In this document: piece after piece, positions 21,392 through 31,900 of the stretch
Layout: every line of letters begins with the position of its first letter
How positions within the stretch are numbered: the first letter of the stretch is position 1
NCBI RefSeq assembly: GCF_037392515.1
Contig: NC_090281.1
Coordinates: 47,220,645 to 47,284,644 of the forward strand
Direction: 5' to 3'
DNA: 64,000 nucleotides
Origin: Haliotis asinina
Lineage: Eukaryota; Mollusca; Gastropoda; Lepetellida; Haliotidae
Translations under genes and position numbers: made by a program
The notes under the pieces: generated by a model
Database searches by the model: none
What the model was told of the DNA's origin: nothing
Seen by the model: only the letters and a program-made list of their open reading frames with translations

Positions 21392-24300
21392 TAGTGTCAG
21401 AAGTCTCAACTCATGTCCTAGAACGTGGAGGTATCCCTAAACGTAAATTTTGAACAGTAAATACTAAAGAATAGTCGCTCAACATCTCAAAGTGACACTC
21501 TTGTGGTTTTCATGAGAAAAATGAAAACCGCCATTTTGTCTCAAAAACACTTCTCAATGTGAATGATCACAAACAGATATTCTTGAACTCTGTAACAGAT
21601 ATATGATTTGCTTTAACTTTCTAAACGTTTGGGCTTGATATTCTATGAAGATTCTTTGTGTACACAAAAACTTGATTGTCTGACACATGTATCATCTGCA
21701 AACACTCAATCTACAGGAATACCGTAAAACTTCCAAAAGACTACACAAAACTCAAAGTTAGAAAAGGTAGTGTTTTTCAACATCTTTACTGATTGACACA
21801 GGCCGTAAATTCTCCAATATGTCAGAAACTGAAGAACTTGCTTCTACTCCAACTGACTCTTAAAATGCACAAAGCTTGCAAGTCTTCCTCTGTAATGTGC
21901 CATTATTACCCCACAACTTAGAAATTCGAGGAAATCTCAGAAGTAACTGGAAAAAATGGAGACAATTATGGGACTCATTTGAAATTGTAGCGAGAACACA
22001 AGAACAGGACCACAAGTATAGAGTAGCAACTTTTATTACATGTGTGGCCCCTGATGCACTTGAGATCTACAATGGTGTACCATTTCCAGATGCTGAATCA
22101 AAACGTAACATTTTTGCAAGTAGTGTGGTACTAAGCATGGGTGTGACAGGGATTCTTGTCCAGCTTTTGGCAAGAAATGTCACAACTGTGGTAAGATGTC
22201 TCACTTCTCTAAACAGTGCAAAGTCAAAGCTACGTCTAAATGTTAGACAGCGCAGTGACTCTTCAGATGAAGAAGTAATGGTGTTGGATCTAGTAGAATC
22301 TGTTAACAGTGTAGAGGAAAACAAAGACAAGATCTTCACTCATCTTGGCATAGATGGCTCTCTCAAAAAGTTTAAGATTCACTGTAGGGCAACTTGCAAC
22401 GTTATATCAAAGTCCGACTTACCTGTGAATACCAAGCTTGAAGACTCCAATATCACGTTACGCATGTACAACAAGATTATCATTCCTGTGGAAGGTGTGA
22501 CTACTTTGAAACTCACAAACCCCCAAAACTCTAGATCTTACCAAGTAAAGTTTGTGGTTGTAGCAGACTACAATGATATGAGACTATGTTTCAAACACGT
22601 TTGGAAGCCGAGCTTTTACTCAGACAGAGAAAAACTATGCCCAAACTGACTGCTCAGCGTAGTTTATTGCTTCTCCAAATTCCACCAGTATGTATATGGG
22701 CGCAAGGTTACTGTTGAAAGTGATCACAAACCCCTTGTGAACATTCAGCACAAGCCTCTCCTTGCAGCACCCAAGAGACTCCAGAGGATGCTTCTCTTCA
22801 AAACTACAACTACAAAATTGTTTACAAATGAGGCAAGGACATGCATCTCACTGACACGCTGTCACGCGCATACTTACCTCAAATTGAACATCCAGATGAA
22901 CACAATATGGAAGTTCTACAAGACGAACTTTCACAAGCTGAAAGGGAAGTGCAATCAATTAGAATGGTTGAATACTTACCAATCAAGGATGAGAGACTTC
23001 AAACTATTCAGGTTGAAACTGAAGTGGATGAATTACAAGCTGTCAAAACCATGATTCAGTCAGGATGGCCAAACAAACGAAAAGACGTTTCAAATCTGGC
23101 ACCTCCATACGTTCATTTCTGGGATGAACTCTCTATCCAGGATGTAATCATATTCTGTGGATCAATGTGTGTGATTCTGTAAAGTCATCGACCTGAAATT
23201 CTCAAGCGTCTGCATAGCTCTCATGTTGGAATGGAATCTTGCTGACACCGAGCAAGGGAGTGCATCTATTGACCAAACATGAATTCAGAAATTATTGACT
23301 ACATTACCAAGTGTGATATCTGCAAAACATTTGAGAGAAAACAGGCAAAGGAACAACTTGTACCCCATGAGGTACCAGATCGACCATGGTCAAAGCTTGG
23401 GACAGACATTTTCACACATAACCAGAAGGACTATTTAGTCACAGTTGACTATTTCAGTGACTTCTTTGAAATTGACCAGATCACAGACAAAACTGGAAAA
23501 GAAATTATCAACATTTTGCTGATAAATATGAATTTGAGCACAAGACTAGCTCCCTAGGTTATCCCCAGTTTTAAGGGAAAGCAGTAAAGATAGTGGAGCA
23601 TCTTATCAAGAAGTCCTGCATGGCTAAGTCTGACCCATATCTAGCCCTACTGGATTATCGGAATACTCTGACAGAATCAACCAATTCATCACCTGCTCAG
23701 CGCCTCTTCAACAGATAGACAAAGACTCTTCTTCCAATGAAGAACAATCTCCTGAAACCGAACACTCCTACAAACAGTCTGGACAAGAAAAAGGAAAAGT
23801 TTTCTAAACAGGCCCAGTATTACAACAAAGCAGCACATGAGTTACCACCCCTACAAGAAGGTACTCAAGTTCGCATGCAGCCCCTTAATCACCGAGAGGA
23901 GGAGTGGCAGAAAGCCTCTGCACAGAAACAGCTCAGCATTCGATGTTATGAAGTAGAAACTGATCAAGGCCAAATCTTCAGACGTAATCAGACATCTGAA
24001 AGTTACTTCTGAACCTCCAGTCAGCTCTCCTAGACAGAAGATTGTCAGCACAGACAGCGCAGACTCACATCGGTCAGTACCAACTGAAATGGTCAGATCT
24101 CCAGAAAGCTGTTTCTAGAGAGACACACACCCATGCCGTCACCCATGTCTCTAGCCAAATCAACTTACTCTCCAGTCCAGAAACCAGTCAAGCCAGTCTC
24201 GCAACAAACAGTGCCTTCTCCTGTGTCAACCAGAAGTGGAAGAATCTCCAAACCTCCAGCATACCTGGACTGAAATGACTGAACTCTCAGCCGGTGTAAT

Positions 24301-24521
24301 GTAAATGTGTTCCTTCAGTGGTTCGTGCTATCAAATGACTCTAAACTGATCAGTTCATTTTCTACAAGAAAAGGTTTATTGATGTTATTATTCTGAAGTA
24401 TATTTTCAACAGACTTTTCCAGTGCAGCCAGTGAAACTCAAAGACTCTTGAAGTGGTGACTAGCTTTAATGCATGCCTATAGGTATATTGCATCTTCTCT
24501 TTTTCTTTGAAAAAGGGAAGA

Positions 24522-24680
24522 TGTTACGATAGTTGTTTATCGAGAGTACTACGGTAACTATAACAGCATTGAGAGTGCTCTCCCATTCCTATATATGGCG
24601 GCTACCACAATACACGCGGTTGAAGGTCAACAGCATCTTTGTCCTTCTTGATTATCTGGGACTCAACAGGTAACTAAACA
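24522..24680 (+). repeat. 3' LTR of the Ty3-type fossil
   Basis: 159 bp, same ends as the 5' copy and about 94% identical to it. It is followed by the AATAT target duplication. Confidence 0.9.
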
Positions 24681-24685
24681 AATAT

Positions 24686-25506
24686 ATCTAACACACACAA
24701 TTTCCTCTTCAATAACCAACTTATCAGTACTCAACATGAAAAAACAACCAGATTTCTTTACATCATTTATCATAATTCCAGTGATTTCCTGGGTGATAAG
24801 TCAATATTTTTTTTTTGCTCGTTTGTCATTTACATAAGTGTTTTAGGGATTATATGAGTAAAGGTGAGCTGTGTCTCTTAAAAAATTAGATACTAAGAGC
24901 ACTAAGAACACTTTTATTTGGGGCATGTAAATATTTACCATCCCATGGCCATGATAATATATGGGCATTTAAAACCCTGAACATAATGAAAAAATAGTCT
25001 AATATTTTGTTCATGCTCTAAGAAAAGCTGAATAGTATGGTTTGCAATATCACATGTGATGGATAGAAAATGAAAATAATGACAGATCTGAATAATTGTA
25101 CCAACACCATGTATAAGATATATCAATATTGTGTTCTTCATATAAACAGATGTTGCACTATGTTGAACTTTTGGTTTCAAATATGCATTAGCTATTACAG
25201 ATAGAATCGCATGTCTGAATCTCATGAATATATGACACTGATGCTTATCATATGAAAAAAAAAAATATCAAGATTATATTGGTCAACCTGAAAAGACAAC
25301 TCTGTTCTGTCTAACTGCTGGGATTTTCTCCAGACACACATTTGATAAATCCAGTGTATAAAATAGTATTGAAATGTGGCCTGTATAATGACTGGTCATC
25401 CAAAAAAGTGACCTGTCTTAAACAAACACAGCCAGTCCCAAAAACTAAAGCAATAAAATATCAACAAGTTAAGTTTGTTTTATTCAGGTATTTCCCCCAG
25501 TGAAAG
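24686..25506. other. Intergenic, nothing recognised
   Basis: AT-rich; no exon, element or array seen. It may include the promoter or 5' noncoding exon of the transporter gene at 25912, but no signal is clear enough to call. Confidence 0.5.
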
Positions 25507-25790
25507 GAGTGAGTGAGTGAGTTTAGTTTAACGCCACACTCAGCAATTTTCCAGCTATATGGCGACATTCTGTAAATAATAATAGTCTGGACCAGACAAT
25601 CCAGTGATTATCAACATGAGCATCGATCTGCGCAAATGGGAACCAATGACATGTGTCAACCAAGTCAGTGAGCCTGACTGCCTGATCCTGTTAGTCGCCT
25701 CTTATGACAAGCATAGTCGCCCTTTATGGCAAGCATGGGTCGCTGAAGGCCTATTCTACTCCGGGACCTTCATGGGTCCCAATCAAAGGA
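25507..25790 (-). repeat. SINE family B, long copy, reverse orientation
   Basis: Begins GAGTGAGTGAGTTTAGTTT (reversed tail), then CTCAGCAATTTTCCAGC, TCTGGACCAGACAATCC, GAGCATCGATCTGCGCAAAT, TGACATGTGTCAACCAAGTC and a duplicated TATGACAAGCATAGTCGCC block. The 5' end reaches GGGACCTTCATGGGTCCC, a perfect 18-bp palindrome with one central step. Confidence 0.85.
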
Positions 25791-25911
25791 TGGCCATACT
25801 TATTAACTGACGCTAAAACAGATGAGGTTGGAGTTGGGGGTAGGTGTGGTGACCGACTATATTTTAAAAACTGGTTAAATCATCTGTATTCTTCCTGCAG
25901 GTCATTTGACA

Positions 25912-28900
25912 ATGCAAAGAGGGTCTATATCAGATGGAGAGTGGCAGGATACAGAGTCTGCTGGGAACAAGAGAGACAGAGTGGGGTCTGTAAATGCTGA
26001 CAGTAGCCAAAGGGCACGGCTGTCAGGTGATGATGGAGACAAGACTCAGCAACAAGATGATCAGAAAGGGAGACAACTCTATAATGCAGGATGTCATGTG
26101 ACACAAATGGCTGAAGATGGTGATGAAGGGAGACAACTCGGTCACCAGAAGAGCTGTGAAGTTGAAACTAGCAACTATGTGGCTGAGAGGAAACAGATTC
26201 AGTTGGATTCAGAAGAAGTCCAGAGAGCTAAGACTACAGATTATGGCTGCTACAGATGGGTCGTTGTATTTTCCTGTTTCCTTCAGCATGTCATAACAGG
26301 TATGGTTAGACAGAGATTTGCTCATAAAATGTCAGATGGCAGCAGGACTGTGGAGTAGCTTAGTGGTTAAAGTGTTCCCTCATAGGGTTTGATTCCCCAC
26401 AGTGAGAAGACCATTTCTGGTTTCCCCCTACTGTGATGTTGCTGGATTGCTAAAAGCAGCATAAAACTCACTCACTCACTTAGATGTAAGCATGTGTGAA
26501 TTTCACAGAATTATCACAAAAAATTGACTAAAATAAATCATAACTAGTATATTGAAAATGTTTATGTCAGTTGTGTCAGCACTTCATGCAAGGAAAACTG
26601 AAAACATGTTGATAACATCAACAAGCATTGAAACGATTCAGTCATTGAAACTATTCAGTCATTGAAACTATTCAGTCTTTGACACTATTCAGTGAATGGA
26701 AACAGCCTGTTGACAGTGATTTATCCAACCTTATCATTCAGGTTACTTACAAGTATTCACATTACATTTAAAAGTATAAACTGTACCAGATGACGACACT
26801 GCTCATTGTAGGGACCCAACTGATGTTAACGTGACTATCCACATCCAATCACACTTTTTTAACTTCCTTGGCGCTTAAAGCCCTAGTCTCTGGGGCTTTT
26901 GTGAGACTCTGGTTTGGGGGAAGTGTGTGAGGCTCTGGTTTTGGGGGCGTGTATGAGGCTCTGGTTTCGGGGCGTGTGCGAGGCTCTGGTTTTGGAGATT
27001 TTTGTGAGGCTCTGGTTTTGGTTGCTTTTGTGAGGCTCAGGTTTTGGGGGCGTGTGTGAGGCTCTGGTTTCGGGGCGTGTGCGAGGCTCTGGTTTTGGAG
27101 ATTTTTGTGAGGCTCTGGTTTCGGTTGCTTTTGTGAGGCTCAGGTTTTGGGGGCGTGTGTGAGGCTCTGGTTTCGGGTTTTTTGTGAGACTCTGGTTTGG
27201 ATGAGTCTGGGTAAACCAGTAGGGTACCAGTTTAAGAGGTCCTAGTCAGGTTCCTGTTTGTCAGGTTCCAGTTTGTCAGGTTCCAGTTTATTAGGTACCA
27301 GTTTATTAGGTTATGAGTTTATGAGGTTTGTCTTTCACAATATGGTATCTTGATGATCAGCTTTAAAGAGTCACAATGTGGTGTTGTTACATGTTTCACA
27401 GGGGGATTTGAGAGGACTGATGGTGTCTTGTACCTAAAGCTGATCGACAGATTCAACCAGAGTGCCCAAGCCACAGCCTGGGTTGGGTCCTTGGCTACCA
27501 CCCTAAGGCTTGTGCTTGGTAAGTTGTGAACATCAAGCATAGAACTTACTGTCTGCAACTACAACAACATAATTATCTTGAAGGAGAATGCAAACAAAAA
27601 CAAAAATTTTTAACAGGGGTAAAGTCATTTTAAAGGTCACCTTCCATGATTGAAAATGAACAAAATGTTTGTAAAACTGCAATGAAACACCACATACTCA
27701 TATTTCTGCCTATCACAGAAACACTTGACATGAGCATATGGTGTATCATGTGACATGATATCATATGTGCTTGTTGCTGATGGATTCTGAAACAGTAAAA
27801 GATGCTCCTGATGTCATTTTTTAAGTGGATGTTAGACAATCTGATTTTCCATCTTGCCAGTCAGTCTTTCAGTGAAGATGAAGAAAAATCAAGCGAAACA
27901 GACACAGCTTAGTGTCAAAATAGTTTTAAAACAGACTGTAGAATTTTACTGTTTGCCAGCCAAATAGTTCAAACTGGCAAACCCACCACTATAAATAAAT
28001 GACTAGTCCCTAAGAAAATATTTTTTTGAAATGTGATTGCAGATCCTTTTGTGCCAAATGAGTGACTGTAGGATGCATTGGATTTAAGAAAAAAACAAAT
28101 ATAAGTACGCTTCATGTGGGGGAAAAAAAATAGAAATTAACTGCAATCAAAATTTACATTGGAAGCCCAGTTCTCATTAATAATGTATGTAGTCTCCATA
28201 CACGATTCCAGCCTGGTCAAGGAGAGATAATATATGCAGCGCAGGTGTGTTATTCCCCGAAGATCGGTGAATTTCAAAATATAGTCAGGACAATGTATAT
28301 TTCCTTAGTTTGGGGTCATGTAAATAGTTATGGTACTCAGACATAGCCTAAGAATGACATCTTGTCAGCTAATGAGAATACAGTACAAATTTCATCTCAC
28401 ACACTATCAACAGTTAGCAAGTCTGATGTTAGTGTGCGTAATTGAACAAAATAGAAAACAGTGAAAGCAATAAGCACTTCAAGATTTTGCTGTTGTATTT
28501 AGCAATGTTTCAGCGAGAAAACAGCATTTAGGGCCCCAAACCGAAAAGAACTTTATAGCAAAACATTTTCATGCTCCTGTGAAATCTCTTTCTGATACTG
28601 ATAATATATATCTCATGGGTACCAGTCGAAACTACCCCTGATACAAAATGCCCCAACAAATTTGGTCATTGATTCTAACTTGGTCATATTTGTTTAAATT
28701 AGTTACATATATGCTGGAAATACATAGTTTTTGTCAACTTTGATATTATGTTCTTTGTATGAAGTTATTGCAAAGTAATATTTCTGATAAATGTTCCATT
28801 AGTAAACTCATAATTCTTTTTTATTTTGCATCTACTTTTTTATGAAGAACATGAATCAAAGATGACAAAAACAGTGCATTAATGGCCCATATTTAATCAT

Positions 28901-31900
28901 TTTGAATAAATTTGGGCACTTTGTCTATCCCATGGGGTAATTTGTCCAAAATGATCGGAACATTTCTCCTGCCTAAATGTGGGACTCTACTGGGAAAACA
29001 TATAAAAAGTGGTGGCTCTTTCCATTGTTTGATGATTGTGTGCATCTGGGATTCCCCATGCAAAGGAATACACCATCATAGCATTTGCATGAAGGACAGA
29101 AACAAAATGAACGCTTGTTCTTTGGCAACATGGCAGACTCTAGTCACATTTGACGTCACAAGAGGTGAGGTCACGTAAGTTTCAGCAGAATGTACATAAT
29201 GTCTGAAGCTCAGATAACAGAAAATGTTATTGTGATTAAAACATAAATATCCATATTTTTTAAGATAAGAATTTGGGTACATGTTACGTATACATCTTCC
29301 ACCCAGCAAATTATTGCAATTGTTTAGCATTCTCCTTTAAGCCTTTTTCTCCTTTTCACCTTTGCCAAGCCCTGTGTCCAATTTCTTCAGTAACATATCC
29401 ACTTTTCCAGGTCCTGTGTCCAGTGCCTTCAGTAACATATCCACTTTTCCAGGTCCTGTGTCCAGTGCCTTCAGTAACATATCCACTTTTCCAGGTCCTT
29501 TGTCCAGTGCCTTCAGTAACATATCCTCTTTTCCAGGCCCTGTGTTCAGTGCCTTCAATAACATATCCACTTTTCCAGGTCCTGTGTCCAGTGCCTTCAG
29601 TAACATATCCTCTTTTCCAGGCCCTGTGTCCAGTGCCTTCAGTAACATATCCGCTTTTCCAGGTCCTTTGTCCAGTGCCTTCAGTAACATATCCTCTTTT
29701 CCAGGCCCTGTGTTCAGTGCCTTCAGTAACATATCCACTTTTCCAGGTCCTTTGTCCAGTGCCTTCAGTAACATATCCTCTTTTCCAGGCCCTGTGTCCA
29801 GTGCCTTCAGTAACATATCCACTTTTCCAGGCCCTTTGTCCAGTGCCTTCAGTAACATATCCACTTTTCCAGGTCCTGTGTCCAGTGCCTTCAGTAACAT
29901 ATCCACTTTTCCAGGTCCTGTGTCCAGTGCCTTCAGTAACCGTTTTTCAAGTCGAGTGGCCACCATAACGGGCGGCCTCATCATGACTGTTGGTGTCCTC
30001 ATCAGTGGCTTCGCTCCAAACCTCATCTTCCTCTACTTCAGCTATGGTGTTATTGGAGGTGTGTAAAGGTGAAAAGTTCTTTCGGTTGACAGTGAGATAT
30101 TTAGCACACCTCAAACCAAAGAATGACGATGAATGTATACCATCATTTATCAGGCCATGATCTCGCCTGATTTATAAGTGTATTAAAACTTAATAAGTCC
30201 ATTAGAGTGATATATTTATAACCTGATCCTATGAAACTTCACTATCCAGTCAGACCAGTGACTGTGGAGATTTACAGGATTTTTACTAGCCACAGGCTAC
30301 CAGGCCAGCGGTTATTTCAGACACTGTATCTGGGCTTGTGCCAGTGCTTTGTGTAGCCACCATCCCATCCATATTGAGAATCATTTTGCCTAGTTTGTTT
30401 CACAAAAACTGATGTGCAACATGTAATGATACTGGCATAGTTTGATTCCTGACCTAACTATTGCCTACCTCAATGGATATGTAATGCCTTTTTGTTGTAT
30501 GCTAAGTATCTGTAATGTATTGCTTATTTATGGTTCAAATTCTGGTTAGCCATCCATTAAAAGCAACAGGAACAGTCAGGATATGTACAGGACAGCTATA
30601 GAGGTTTTGGGTAAAGCTTTTTAGTATTTAGTATTTATTAAAAAATATATTAGATGAAATATTTCAAGCATATTTTATATGCTTTGAAGACTGAAAATGC
30701 AGGATGTTTGCCAATACTCTTCTGACTCTCCTGCCAGGAATTGGAAGAAGTCTCACCTATGGTCCTGGCATTGTGACTGTTGGTGAGTATTTTCCCAGGA
30801 AACCAGGAGTGCCCATCGGAATAGCAACATCAGGGTCAGGAATTGGAACCTTCTTCCTTCCACCATTGACAGACTTTCTTTTTGAACAGTTCCACTTCTT
30901 TGGCGCTTTTCTCATCCTCAGTGGAATAGCATTCAACTTCTGCATTTGTGGGGCACTTTATCGTCCACTGGCACTGCATAAGAAAATACTAGGATTGGAA
31001 AGGTTCGTGTAGTATTTGATTCATATGATTTCTAAAGTAAATTGATCTCTTTAATCAGTTACTTTCACCCTTTGTTTTTCGAAAGTGTTAAGTGATTATC
31101 TGTGCAGTTTTGTAGCCCACTGGTGAAAGCTTTCACTCGTCACACCAAAGACCCGGGTTCAATTTCCCATGGGGGTTCAACATTAGAATCCCATTTCTGC
31201 TGTCCCCTTCTGAATATTGCTGGAATATTGCTGGAATATAAACCTTAACTCACTCACCCACCGAGATAGGGCTGCATATTATACATAAGTTCTCACTAGA
31301 CTATGACAGACTAGCCACGATTTGGTGCTAGAAGTTAGCTTCTGAAAGAGGAGCAATATGTAGAAGACATATCTAGGGCGTATCCACTGAGAGCCTACAC
31401 CCTTAGGGCCAGGTGGTTGTGTGGCTGTTGTCAGCCTCCCGTCATATGTTTGTCAGCTGTGTCCTGAACTAGTACCATCTAGTGTTTAATAAAATATTGA
31501 TCATGACAACGTGTGAGGTGATGTAAGGTTAACATCACACTTCAGAATGTTTAACTCATGTGACTAAGTTCATGCATGTGTATGTGTGGCTCCTTGTACT
31601 AGCCCAGACATAGCTGGTTTACAGTGCTAGCTCACTGAGATACCATGCCGCAGTTCAGCATGAACACCCTACCCAGACACATTATACTGACTCTAAGCTG
31701 ACCAGTCCTTGTTGTACCCATTCATACCAGGGCCAGGCTGGGACCAAAAAGAACCATATTTTAATGTCTTTTGGTATGACACGGCAGGGGACTGAATCAG
31801 CGACCTTCTAGTGGAAACTCTAAGCACTACTCCATGGAGGCTGTTGATGGTGACAGTACATGTCAAGAGAACTAGTGACTGTCTGCTGTACTCACTTACT

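Larger units (their letters stand above)
21228..24685 (+). mobile_element. Ty3/gypsy-type LTR retrotransposon fossil with target duplication
   Basis: The element spans 21233-24680 and is flanked by the 5-bp duplication AATAT (21228-21232 and 24681-24685). LTRs are 159 bp (21233-21391 and 24522-24680), start TG and end CA, and differ at about 10 positions (about 6%), so insertion is fairly old. A polypurine tract (AAAAAGGGAAG) precedes the 3' LTR. Recognisable parts in order are a gag zinc knuckle (about 22145-22225), a piece with Ty3-type RNase H signatures (about 22650-22900), an integrase zinc-binding region and part of its core (about 23190-23560), and an integrase C-terminal remnant to about 24020. 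The internal region is about 3.1 kb, shorter than a whole element. It is broken in many places (at least half a dozen) and lacks most of the reverse transcriptase. Confidence 0.9.

Noticed and set aside
25604-25810. Short protein with MTCVNQVSEPD
   Set aside because: Translation of reverse family B SINE; the same peptide appears from copies at 20296, 52600-53020 and 61648.
29337-30026. 229-codon minus-strand open frame (LLKALDTGPGKVDM repeats)
   Set aside because: It is the reverse of the 42-bp array; any period divisible by three without stops stays open. The plus strand has the true exon.
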